Source: Bacillus sp. J37 (lineage in GTDB: Bacteria > Bacillota > Bacilli > Bacillales > Bacillaceae). From it: a stretch of DNA of 64,000 bases. The stretch covers positions 1 to 64,000 of the forward strand of contig NZ_JAEK01000012.1 in assembly GCF_000518865.1 (NCBI RefSeq), read 5' to 3'. A program made the translations under genes and the position numbers. The notes under the pieces are model-generated. The model worked only from the letters and a program-made list of their open reading frames with translations. It searched no databases and was not told the origin of the DNA. This document shows, in pieces, positions 17,193 to 24,530 of this stretch. Each line of letters begins with the position of its first letter. Position 1 is the stretch's first letter.

Positions 17193-18156
17193 TCCCCCGC
17201 TTTCTGCGTAAGCTTTTTTTCCGTTTATCCTTTTGCTTATCAACCATTTGCGGGATAACAAGGGCTCCAATAACAATACATGCTGTAATAAGCTTCATAT
17301 CACCTGTTTCAAAGAAATTAACTCGAAGGGCCATCGCAACAATTAGGCGATAGATAATCGCTCCGATAATGACCGCAACCGTAGCACGAATGATCGTTTT
17401 TGTTCCGACTAATGCCTCCCCGATAATAACTGAGGCTAACCCGATGATGATCATTCCAATTCCCATACCTACATCACTAAATCCATTGTATTGGGCAATA
17501 AAGGCACCGGAAAATGCCACAAGTGCATTTGAAAGACCTAATCCAACAATCTTTAACATATCTGTATTTGCTGAAAAGCTTGTGATCATATTTTGGTTAT
17601 CACCAACAGCTCTAATCGCAAGTCCAAGCTCTGTTTTCAAGAAATAGTCCAATGCAAATTTAATAACTAGAATAATAATCAGCATTGTGATCACAACTGA
17701 CCAGGTTTTCGGTACATAGCCTTCCAAACCAATTGAAATGAAGAGCTTCTCTAGACCAGTGTCTATTCCAAGCTTGCTCCACCAATCAAGTAATTGAGTA
17801 AAAACTGTTTCCTCTTGTAATAGCGGGACATTCGATTTGCCCATAATTCGAAGGTTAATAGAATACAAGGCAATCATCATTAAGATACCGGATAGAAGCG
17901 GGTTAATGTTTCCTTTCGTATGCAAAACCCCTGTGATACAGCCAGCCAAAAAGCCTACTAGTAATGCGACTAACGTGGCTACGAAAGGATTCACACCATT
18001 CACAATTAACACTGCACTCACAGCTGCACCTGTAACAAAGCTGCCGTCTACTGTTAAATCCGGAAAATCTAGTATTCGAAATGATAGGTATACTCCTAGA
18101 GCCATAATCGCATAAATTAAGCCTGACTCTACTGATCCAAATAGGGCTGTAAACAT
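17161..18156 (-). CDS. ABC transporter permease (COG4120 type)
   Basis: Membrane subunit of 331 residues with about nine hydrophobic segments, beginning LFGSVESGLIYAIMALGVYLSFRILDFPDLTVDGSFVTGAA, a family-specific start. The basic C-terminus (KQKDKRKKSLRRKRG) is cytoplasmic. It belongs to the branched-chain amino acid/LivH-like permease superfamily. It starts 12 bases after the binding-protein gene and overlaps the ATPase gene by about 30 bases. The substrate is unknown; relatives in streptococci have been linked to tryptophan or other hydrophobic amino acids. Confidence 0.85.
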   Translation of the reverse strand: MFTALFGSVESGLIYAIMALGVYLSFRILDFPDLTVDGSFVTGAAVSAVLIVNGVNPFVATLVALLVGFLAGCITGVLHTKGNINPLLSGILMMIALYSINLRIMGKSNVPLLQEETVFTQLLDWWSKLGIDTGLEKLFISIGLEGYVPKTWSVVITMLIIILVIKFALDYFLKTELGLAIRAVGDNQNMITSFSANTDMLKIVGLGLSNALVAFSGAFIAQYNGFSDVGMGIGMIIIGLASVIIGEALVGTKTIIRATVAVIIGAIIYRLIVAMALRVNFFETGDMKLITACIVIGALVIPQMVDKQKDKRKKSLRRKRGNDIASARANI

Positions 18157-18168
18157 AATTCCTCACCT

Positions 18169-19182
18169 TTATTCAAGAATTTCTGCTTCTTCTTTCCATT
18201 CTTCTTTTATTTCAATTCCCATATCTTCAGCTGCTTTTGCATTGATTTGAAGTTTTAGATTTTGCGGATATTGGACTGGAACTTCACTTACTTCCTTCTC
18301 ACCAGTTAAAATGCTTGCTGCCATTTCTCCTGCTTCAAAGCCGATATCATAGTAATCGAATCCGTAAGCTGCAAAGCCGCCGCGTTTTACAGAATCCAAT
18401 TCACCGACAAATAGCGGGATATCATTGTCGCTAGCAACACCAATAACACTTTCTAACGCTGAAACAACCGTATTGTCAGTAATCACGTATAAAGAATCGA
18501 CTTTCCCTACTAATGATTCTGCTGCCTGCTTTACTTCTGCAGAGGTAGAAACAGATGCTTCAACGACTTCTAAGTCTGTCCCTTCCATTGCTTTCTTAAC
18601 TAAATCAATTTGTGCCACAGAGTTTTGCTCCCCTGAGTTATAAATCATTCCTACCTTTGTTCCTTCAACATTATCTGCAATAAACTTCACTGTATTTGGA
18701 ATCGCATCAGGGTGAGTATCTGTTGTTCCGGTTATATTTGCACCAGGCTCTTCAAAGCTTTTCACAAGTCCTCCGCCGATCGGATCTGTAACAGATGTAA
18801 ACACAATCGGTATATCTTGTGTTGCATTCAATGCACTTTGTGCACTTGGTGTAGAGTTGGCAAAAATTAAATCAACATTGTCTCCCGCAAAATTTGTCGC
18901 GATTGTTTGGCTGTTATTTTGGTCTCCTTGAGCAATTTGTACGTCATACTCAACTTCCAGCCCTTTTTCTTTTAAAGCAGCTTGAAAGCCTTCCAATGCT
19001 GAATCTAATGATGGATGCTCGACAATTTGGTTTACACCTATTGTATATGTTTTTTCTGAGCTTCCAGAATCAGAGCTTCCTTCACCTGTGCTGCCAGATG
19101 AATTTTCACTGCTTCCACAGCCAGCTAGTGCTAAAAAGCTAGCTAGCATCATTCCTGTACCGACTTTCCAACCTTTTTTCAT
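18169..19182 (-). CDS. ABC transporter substrate-binding lipoprotein (COG2984 type)
   Basis: Extracellular solute-binding lipoprotein of 337 residues. The signal peptide ends in a lipobox LALAGC (Cys22), followed by a serine/glycine-rich linker and the ABC_sub_bind fold (YTIGVNQIVEHPSLDSALEGFQAAL, IVFTSVTDPIGGGLV, GMIYNSGEQNSVAQI, GFDYYDIGFEAGEMAA). The solute may be an aromatic or branched amino acid, but the sequence does not settle it. It is first in the operon, with a promoter at 19246-19273 and AAGGGGG before the ATG. Confidence 0.87.
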   Translation of the reverse strand: MKKGWKVGTGMMLASFLALAGCGSSENSSGSTGEGSSDSGSSEKTYTIGVNQIVEHPSLDSALEGFQAALKEKGLEVEYDVQIAQGDQNNSQTIATNFAGDNVDLIFANSTPSAQSALNATQDIPIVFTSVTDPIGGGLVKSFEEPGANITGTTDTHPDAIPNTVKFIADNVEGTKVGMIYNSGEQNSVAQIDLVKKAMEGTDLEVVEASVSTSAEVKQAAESLVGKVDSLYVITDNTVVSALESVIGVASDNDIPLFVGELDSVKRGGFAAYGFDYYDIGFEAGEMAASILTGEKEVSEVPVQYPQNLKLQINAKAAEDMGIEIKEEWKEEAEILE

Positions 19183-19245
19183 ACTATATAATCCCCCTTT
19201 AGTCCCTTTAAATCTCTTTTATGCTTTTATGCTTTCATTGATTAA

Positions 19246-19273
19246 ATTATACAGGAGAAATCAAATAGTTCAA
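19246..19273 (-). promoter_or_regulatory. SigA-type promoter of the ABC importer operon
   Basis: On the minus strand TTGAAC (-35) is followed after 16 bases by TATAAT (-10). It lies about 65 bases upstream of the lipoprotein start. No T-box or riboswitch-like structure is apparent in the leader. Confidence 0.65.
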
Positions 19274-19337
19274 TATATTTTGAAAACTTTGCTTATTTTT
19301 TTCTATACAATCTAGCAAAAATCCTATCATATCAACA

Positions 19338-19373
19338 AAAAAACACAGCTATCCCAAAGATAACTGTGTTTTT
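19338..19373 (-). terminator. Terminator of lcfB
   Basis: AAAACACAGTTATC / GGATAGCTGTGTTTT hairpin with a T-run on the minus strand, 41 bases past the lcfB stop. Confidence 0.85.
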
Positions 19374-19413
19374 CTGCAAACATTGTAAGGTATGATTACA
19401 TTCTTTTAAAATA

Positions 19414-20970
19414 CTATTTTTGTAAAATTTGATCTTTCAGTGCTCTTCTTAAAATTTTCCCGGTTGTATTTTTAGGAAGTTCTTCTAAAAACTCGATCGA
19501 ACTAGGTATTTTATACTTAGCTAAATGCTGTTGGCAGTATTCCATAAGCTCTTCAGCTGTTATTGTTTTATTTTTCACAACAACAAAGCATTTTACTGCT
19601 TCACCAAAGTTTGGATCAGGTACTCCTAATACTGCAACCTCAACAACATCTTCGTGATTATATAATACCTCTTCTACCTCGCGCGGGTATACGTTATAAC
19701 CGCCAACAATGATCATATCTTTTTTTCGATCAACAATATAAAAATAACCTTCTTCATCTCTTCTGGCAAGATCACCTGTATATAGCCAGCCATTCTTTAG
19801 AGTAAAGGCTGTTTCTTCAGGCATTTTATAATATCCTTTCATAACATTAGGGCCTTTAACAATTAATTCTCCTACTTGATTAGGTGGTAATTCTTCGCCT
19901 AATTCATTCACAACTTTATTTTCTACATTCATAATATTTGTCCCAATTGAGCCTGGTTTTCGTGGACGATCAAGAGGGTTGAAGCATGTAACCGGTGAAG
20001 CTTCTGAAAGACCATATCCTTCTGATAGAATTACCTTAAACTTTTGTTCAAATCCTTTTAATAAAGCAACAGGCATTGAAGCACCGCCCGAAACACACAT
20101 ACGTAATGATTTTAAGTCTTCTGGTTGAGCTTTATCATATTGAAGTAAAAAGTTATACATGGTAGGAACTCCGGCGAAAACAGTTGCTTGATACGTCTTA
20201 ACAAGATTAAAAACAGTGTCAGGACTAAACCTAGGTACGATAAGCAAAGTTGCCCCGTTCATAAGTGGTGCATTTAACGCAACAGTCAGACAAAAAACAT
20301 GAAACATCGGAAGAACCGTTACAATCACATCTTCTTTGTTCATTTTTAAATAATTAGCTGTATCCACGGCATTACAATATAGGTTTTTATGCGTTAACAT
20401 CGCACCTTTTGGTTTACCGGTTGTTCCGGACGTATATAAAATAACAGCAACATCTTCTTCATCAAGTTCGGGACCTTCCAATTGAGTGCTGCCTGTCGAA
20501 ATCATCTTTGTAAACCCTTTCAATTTTATGTAAATCGAAAGCTTTGTGATATCTATTTCCTTTTTGTCTGAAGTTGGCGGTGTATCACAAGTAATGATAT
20601 GTTCAAGCTTCGGTAGCATACTTTCCATCTTCTCAAACAACGGCAAAAGTAAATCCACTATAACAGCTGCTTTTACATCACCATTGTTCAAGATATAGGC
20701 AATTTCATCAGGTGTATAAATTGGATTAACCGGAATAACAGTTGCACCTGCACGTAATGCACCATACAATGAAATGACAAAGTATGGAGAATTTCCTAAT
20801 ACAATCGCGACATGATCCCCTTTGTTAACTCCCATCTCCTTTAAGCTGCTTGCAAATTGATTGATTGCTCCTTCAAGTTGCAAATATGTTGTTTCTGTTC
20901 CATCAAAAATAAAAGCCGGCTTTGATCCATGTTCTTTGACAGTTTCAGACAACCGTATAGATAAATTCAT
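19414..20970 (-). CDS. lcfB: Long-chain fatty acid-CoA ligase
   Basis: Activates fatty acids to acyl-CoA with ATP for beta-oxidation; ANL superfamily. The 518-residue enzyme has the P-loop [16 protein letters not shown], the [10 protein letters not shown] motif, the YTGDLA hinge region with [20 protein letters not shown], and the C-terminal catalytic lysine in [13 protein letters not shown]. Start: ATG at 20970 with AGGGGTGGGAG just upstream; an ATG 12 codons earlier lies inside the FadR operator and is unlikely. The B. subtilis counterpart LcfB (YhfL) is a FadR regulon member, and the same box is here. It is transcribed alone. Confidence 0.93.
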   Translation of the reverse strand: MNLSIRLSETVKEHGSKPAFIFDGTETTYLQLEGAINQFASSLKEMGVNKGDHVAIVLGNSPYFVISLYGALRAGATVIPVNPIYTPDEIAYILNNGDVKAAVIVDLLLPLFEKMESMLPKLEHIITCDTPPTSDKKEIDITKLSIYIKLKGFTKMISTGSTQLEGPELDEEDVAVILYTSGTTGKPKGAMLTHKNLYCNAVDTANYLKMNKEDVIVTVLPMFHVFCLTVALNAPLMNGATLLIVPRFSPDTVFNLVKTYQATVFAGVPTMYNFLLQYDKAQPEDLKSLRMCVSGGASMPVALLKGFEQKFKVILSEGYGLSEASPVTCFNPLDRPRKPGSIGTNIMNVENKVVNELGEELPPNQVGELIVKGPNVMKGYYKMPEETAFTLKNGWLYTGDLARRDEEGYFYIVDRKKDMIIVGGYNVYPREVEEVLYNHEDVVEVAVLGVPDPNFGEAVKCFVVVKNKTITAEELMEYCQQHLAKYKIPSSIEFLEELPKNTTGKILRRALKDQILQK

Positions 20971-20991
20971 TCTCCCACCCCTTTTTAAAAA

Positions 20992-21009
20992 TGAATGAAT
21001 AGTCATTCA
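20992..21009. promoter_or_regulatory. FadR operator of lcfB
   Basis: TGAATGA-ATAG-TCATTCA is a perfect inverted repeat that matches the Bacillus FadR (TetR family) consensus TGAATGAMTANTCATTCA exactly. It lies 22 bases before the lcfB start, over the probable -10. Long-chain acyl-CoA would release the repressor. Confidence 0.92.
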
Positions 21010-21252
21010 CTTATCTGATTGAAACTTTTTTTCTATTGGTATAAAGTACCCCTTTGATCATGATGAGTTACCTCCAGAAAAACATTCTACTTCCATTATA
21101 TTGAATGGAGGAAGATTTCACAATGACTGAGATTGATTTCATATCAACAAAGCACATGTACGTGGTCTGCCTTGGATAAATTAATTTTAATTTCCCCTTC
21201 ATCCACTTAATTGCAGCTCCTTTGCCCCGTTTTAAAAATTAAAACTAACAAA

Positions 21253-21293
21253 AAGCGACCTCGCTATTCTGATTAGAATAGACAAGCTCGCTT
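21253..21293 (-). terminator. Terminator of the small-protein cluster
   Basis: AGCGA/TCGCT outer arms with an inner CTATTC/GAATAG stem; the minus-strand end is followed by TTTTTG. It lies about 40 bases past the stop codon of the 46-codon gene. The stretch 21010-21250 holds the lcfB promoter and otherwise no gene that I can see. Confidence 0.7.
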
Positions 21294-21331
21294 ATATTAT
21301 TTTATTGCTCATCACTTCATTATCCCTTCAC

Positions 21332-21472
21332 TTAGTTAATCGATTGTTTTATACGTTTATCTTCCGAATGATTCCTATCCCCATTAAATTTATCGAATAA
21401 ATAATTTAAGTAAGAATTTAATTCGAATTGATCTCCATTAACGAAATCAGATAAGACATGTTTTTTTTCCAT
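21332..21472 (-). CDS. Small hypothetical protein, 46 aa
   Basis: The frame ATG 21472 to TAA 21332 encodes a hydrophilic peptide starting MEKKHVLSDFVNGDQFELNS and ending in a basic tail (DKRIKQSIN). A perfect AAAGGAGGAAAG ribosome binding site lies six to eight bases before the ATG, and a terminator follows downstream. It is the third gene in a same-strand series after a 39-codon gene and an IDEAL gene. No membrane segment and no motif that I recognise. The strong Shine-Dalgarno makes it a likely real gene. Confidence 0.6.
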   Translation of the reverse strand: MEKKHVLSDFVNGDQFELNSYLNYLFDKFNGDRNHSEDKRIKQSIN

Positions 21473-21589
21473 TATACTTTCCTCCTTTTGTCATCACTAA
21501 CTATATTATTCCCAAACTATTATTCTCTTATACACTAAAAAGGAAACAATCAATTTCTTTCGAACTCTTATAAAAGCCATTGTGCTACT

Positions 21590-21808
21590 TTATTGAATAA
21601 AACTTCGCTTGCGTATCATCTTTAATTCCTCAGTTAATCGCAAGAATTCCTCTTTATTTCTACTCTCCAAGGATTGATCAATTTCCTTAAGAATTCGATC
21701 CAAACGGAAATCTTGAATTGCTTTATCTAACACCATTGCAGCATAGTCGGCATCATTTCTTACAAGGTGTCGGGATGTATCGGTCGAAAACTTTTTCATC
21801 AAACTCAA
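21590..21808 (-). CDS. IDEAL domain small protein
   Basis: A 72-residue protein with an IDEAL-type helical motif at about 26-60 (VLDKAIQDFRLDRILKEID, then EEFLRLTEELKMI), similar in layout to YhzC at 4499-4732. AAGGAGTTG precedes the ATG. It starts 11 bases after a 39-codon gene, so the two are probably coupled. Function unknown; IDEAL domains in YpiB and relatives are thought to be protein-interaction helices. Confidence 0.72.
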   Translation of the reverse strand: MSLMKKFSTDTSRHLVRNDADYAAMVLDKAIQDFRLDRILKEIDQSLESRNKEEFLRLTEELKMIRKRSFIQ

Positions 21809-21819
21809 CTCCTTGAATT

Positions 21820-21939
21820 TTATCTATACACTTCGTAATAGCATGTTAAATTGTCAGGATATAGGGCATATAAATCAAAGACCGAAAGGCTTAATTTCTT
21901 CATCATAAGATCAGTATATATCGGTCCCACTCGTGCCAT
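21820..21939 (-). CDS. Small hypothetical protein, 39 aa, upstream of the IDEAL gene
   Basis: The frame ATG 21939 to TAA 21820 encodes a peptide starting MARVGPIYTDLMMKKLSLSV and ending in a tyrosine-rich tail (LTCYYEVYR). AGGTGG lies very close to this ATG; a GTG at 21930 in the same frame is better spaced and may be the true start (36 aa). It runs to within 11 bases of the IDEAL start. A TATAAT box and a cre-like site lie immediately upstream, which supports transcription from here. No known family. Confidence 0.5.
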   Translation of the reverse strand: MARVGPIYTDLMMKKLSLSVFDLYALYPDNLTCYYEVYR

Positions 21940-21960
21940 CCCACCTAATTTAATTATAAT

Positions 21961-21974
21961 TGAAAACGCTTCCA
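21961..21974. promoter_or_regulatory. cre-type operator before the small-protein cluster
   Basis: TGAAAACGCTTCCA fits the CcpA cre consensus at every constrained base. On the minus strand it sits directly upstream of a TATAAT (-10, about 21953-21958), so CcpA binding there would block transcription of the cluster. A LacI-family operator would look similar. The stretch 21975-22092 holds no gene that I can see. Confidence 0.6.
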
Positions 21975-22093
21975 AAAGTAAAGACCATTCATGATGAAGT
22001 TAAAAATTGTAAACACCTAACAATCTGCCACTATTCGATTTGTTCCTTTGTAAACTGGTGAACAACACCTGTATGGAATAATCTAATAAGAAA

Positions 22094-22123
22094 AGGTTCA
22101 TTCCATGAACAGGAGATGAACCT
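22094..22123 (-). terminator. Terminator of yhfI
   Basis: AGGTTCAT / ATGAACCT arms followed on the minus strand by TTTTCTTATT, six bases past the yhfI stop. Confidence 0.7.
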
Positions 22124-22129
22124 ACCACT

Positions 22130-22870
22130 TTAATCCTCTGAACTCCAAACAAAACCTGTACTTGCCAGACTTATTTTTCCTTTATATTGCTCATTTGCCT
22201 GTGCTGCTAAATCTGCATGATTGCCGAAATGAGGAAGATGTGTTAACAATAACTGCTTTACCTTTGCTTTATGTGCAAGCTGTCCCACTTCAGCGCTGTT
22301 CATATGACCTGCACTTTTTCCATCTTGATGAGAGTATAAACTACACTCTGAGATGAGGAGATCGGCATTTGACGAAAATGGGATGAAATTGTCCTGGTAA
22401 CTTGTATCGGCAGTATATATGACAGTTGATACGTGATCAGTAATTTTCATAGCAAAACATGGTGCCGGATGAGTGGTACTTAAAAACGTAATAGAAAATG
22501 GTCCGATTTCCAACACCTCTGTTTCCCTGTATACGACACCAATCGTTGCATTTTTATATGTCAGTTTTTGAAAAGCTGCTTGATCTAAATCATGCCCATA
22601 AATAGGTAATGTTTTTTTTCGATTATGAATCAATCCTGTAACATAACAGCCATATTGTAAGGGACCTATGTCTGCTACATGATCATGATGATAATGTGAT
22701 AACACAACTGCATTCAGTTGATCTATTGAAATAATTTGTTGCAATTTTGACAAGACCGCACTGCCGCAATCAATCAATAACCGAAAACCGTTTGATTCGA
22801 ATAAATAGCCTGAGGTTGCACCTCCTGCGTTTGGAAAGCCGCCCCAAAACCCTATCACCGTTACTTTCAC
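22130..22870 (-). CDS. yhfI: Metallo-beta-lactamase fold hydrolase YhfI
   Basis: A 246-residue member of the MBL-fold family related to RNase Z-like hydrolases. Metal-binding motifs: SHYHHDHVADIGP (HxHxDH), H in STTHPAP, ADTSYQD, and the terminal LLTHLPHF. The start is GTG at 22870 behind AAGGGTTGAG. It sits next to yhfH as in B. subtilis. The natural substrate is unknown; a phosphodiesterase-like activity would be typical. Confidence 0.85.
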   Translation of the reverse strand: MKVTVIGFWGGFPNAGGATSGYLFESNGFRLLIDCGSAVLSKLQQIISIDQLNAVVLSHYHHDHVADIGPLQYGCYVTGLIHNRKKTLPIYGHDLDQAAFQKLTYKNATIGVVYRETEVLEIGPFSITFLSTTHPAPCFAMKITDHVSTVIYTADTSYQDNFIPFSSNADLLISECSLYSHQDGKSAGHMNSAEVGQLAHKAKVKQLLLTHLPHFGNHADLAAQANEQYKGKISLASTGFVWSSED

Positions 22871-23000
22871 TAGCCACTCAACCCTTTCTCAATTTCTCAC
22901 CATGAACATTATAACCTCTTCTGAATCGTTTTAACATTCTTGAATAAATGGCTAACACCTGATTTTATAGAAATTATCTTTTACATATATTTCCCGATAA

Positions 23001-23058
23001 TTGTTACAAAACAGTTGTTGACACATCCCAAACTGTTATAATACAATATGTGTAACAA
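23001..23058 (+). promoter_or_regulatory. yhfH promoter flanked by an 8-bp inverted repeat
   Basis: TTGACA (23018-23023) and TACAAT (23042-23047) are 18 bases apart; TTGTTG and TATAAT with 16 bases also fit. TTGTTACA (23001-23008) and TGTAACAA (23051-23058) form a perfect inverted repeat on either side of the promoter, which suggests a bound regulator. Confidence 0.6.
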
Positions 23059-23078
23059 ATCAAACGGAGGGGATCCAA

Positions 23079-23213
23079 ATGATGATGAAAATAACAGAAT
23101 TTTTCAGAAATTTACCAAAAAAACAGTGTAAAGAGTGTGGAGGCGAAATTGAAGAACAGCATGAGTGTTATGGAAATACTTGTAATGAGTGCTTACACGT
23201 AACAAATCTTTAA
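23079..23213 (+). CDS. yhfH: YhfH family small zinc-ribbon protein
   Basis: A 44-residue protein with CxxC pairs in the order CKEC, C (QHECYG), CNEC, the pattern of the YhfH family, probably binding one zinc. A strong GGAGGGG site and a good promoter lie upstream. It is adjacent to yhfI in the same arrangement as in B. subtilis. The function is unknown. Three consecutive ATG codons at the start leave the first residue open. Confidence 0.82.
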   Translation: MMMKITEFFRNLPKKQCKECGGEIEEQHECYGNTCNECLHVTNL

Positions 23214-23287
23214 CCTTTTTCACACCTATACTGTTAGATAACAGATAATAAATTTCAATATTGATATATTACAAGAGCGCAAAAATA

Positions 23288-23337
23288 TCATAAAAATAAG
23301 AAGGTTGGCCATTAGGCCAACCTTCTTATTTTTATGA
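23288..23337. terminator. Bidirectional terminator between yhfH and the LacI gene
   Basis: A perfect 23-bp stem (arms 23288-23310 and 23315-23337) with a four-base loop, A-rich at one end and T-rich at the other. It overlaps the stop codon of the LacI gene. Confidence 0.9.
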
Positions 23338-24351
23338 TGTCGCGACTAAATGATCTCTACTTGTAGATGAACCCCGATATGCCAGCTTAGAAATGAATTC
23401 ATGATTCTCAAAAGTACGGAATTGCTTTCTATGTATTTTTTCACACATAACATCTATTGATTTTTCGGCCATAGCATCAACAGGCTGTATGACTGTCGTA
23501 ATCATTGGATCTACGAGTTTGGTAATCTCCATATTATCATAGCCGACTACAACTAAATCCTCAGGTATTCTCCAACCAGCCTTTTGTGCCTCTGAAATAA
23601 TGCCAGCTGCAACGGCATCTCCTCCAGCAAAAACTGCTGTCGGTGATACCTTCATACAAGCTAATTTTCGAAAGATCTGCTTACCATCTTCAACTGTTGA
23701 AACTTTATCAAAATGAAACTTTTCATAAGAATGTATATTTACCTCTTGTAAAGCAGATTGAAACCCCTTAATTCTAGCTCTCATTCCTTCGCTTTTTACC
23801 CCGTTTGAACAATAAGCAATATGTGTATGTCCCCTTTCAATCAAGTGCTTTGCTACCAGATAGCCGCTTTGCGCTTGATTGACATACACCATTGGAATAT
23901 TTGCATTCTCTATTTTCTCATTACAAAGAACAATGGGACCGTAATTTAAATATGAATCAATCACAGACCAATCATTTTCAACAGCTGTCATAATGACACC
24001 ATCGACTTGTTTGGTTTTTAATAGATTCAAGTACCGGCATTCTTTTTGTTTTGAGAATTGAGTTTGACAAATAATCAATTGATATCCTTTTGATGAGGCT
24101 TTCATTTCCAGCAACTCTATTAATTGACTGAAAAAAGGTGTGGATATTTTCGGTATTAATACAGCAATAATTCCTGTCTTTTGATTTCTTAAGCTTCTTG
24201 CAGCCGAATTAGGAACATACCCCAATTGTTCCATTGCCTTCAGCACAAGCTCCTTTTTTTCATCTGAAACATATGGGTGATCATTTAATACTCTGGACAC
24301 AGTTGTTCTTGATAATCCTGCCAGCTTCGCGACATCTTCAATGGTAGACAA
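23332..24351 (-). CDS. LacI family transcriptional regulator
   Basis: A 339-residue sugar-type repressor: helix-turn-helix at 2-25 (TIEDVAKLAGLSRTTVSRVLN) with the hinge NSAARSLR, then a periplasmic-binding-like effector domain (GIIAVLIPKISTPFFSQLI, GVIMTAVEND, VVGYDNMEITKLVDPMITTVIQPV). The start is TTG at 24351 behind GGAGGG. No sugar genes adjoin it; neighbours are yhfH and the Amt fusion gene, so its target operon is elsewhere or it controls itself. The upstream cre-like operator may be its own site. Confidence 0.87.
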   Translation of the reverse strand: MSTIEDVAKLAGLSRTTVSRVLNDHPYVSDEKKELVLKAMEQLGYVPNSAARSLRNQKTGIIAVLIPKISTPFFSQLIELLEMKASSKGYQLIICQTQFSKQKECRYLNLLKTKQVDGVIMTAVENDWSVIDSYLNYGPIVLCNEKIENANIPMVYVNQAQSGYLVAKHLIERGHTHIAYCSNGVKSEGMRARIKGFQSALQEVNIHSYEKFHFDKVSTVEDGKQIFRKLACMKVSPTAVFAGGDAVAAGIISEAQKAGWRIPEDLVVVGYDNMEITKLVDPMITTVIQPVDAMAEKSIDVMCEKIHRKQFRTFENHEFISKLAYRGSSTSRDHLVATS

Positions 24352-24397
24352 ATTACTCCCTCCCCACAGGCTCTATGTTGCCCACCTTGCTTGACCT

Positions 24398-24411
24398 TGG
24401 AAACGTTTTCA
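24398..24411. promoter_or_regulatory. LacI/CcpA-type operator upstream of the LacI gene
   Basis: TGGAAACGTTTTCA has the AAACGTTT centre typical of LacI-family operators and also satisfies the cre consensus. It is 47 bases before the TTG start. Autoregulation or CcpA control are both possible. Confidence 0.6.
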
Positions 24412-24494
24412 ATTATGATTATATGAAAATATTATCTATAATTCAATCTTTTTTTACAAAAAGTGTTTATTTTACCTACAGAGTTAAGTTTTAA

Positions 24495-24523
24495 TAGGAG
24501 CAATTTATAGAAAACTGCTCCTA
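24495..24523 (-). terminator. Hairpin after the Amt fusion gene
   Basis: TAGGAGCA / TGCTCCTA arms just past the stop codon; the following T-run on the minus strand is weak (TTAAAAC). Confidence 0.55.
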
Positions 24524-24530
24524 CTATCTT

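Noticed and set aside
18170-19340. T-box or riboswitch in the leader of the ABC importer
   Set aside because: The leader is short and AT-rich, with no stem series, T-box sequence or terminator before the start codon.
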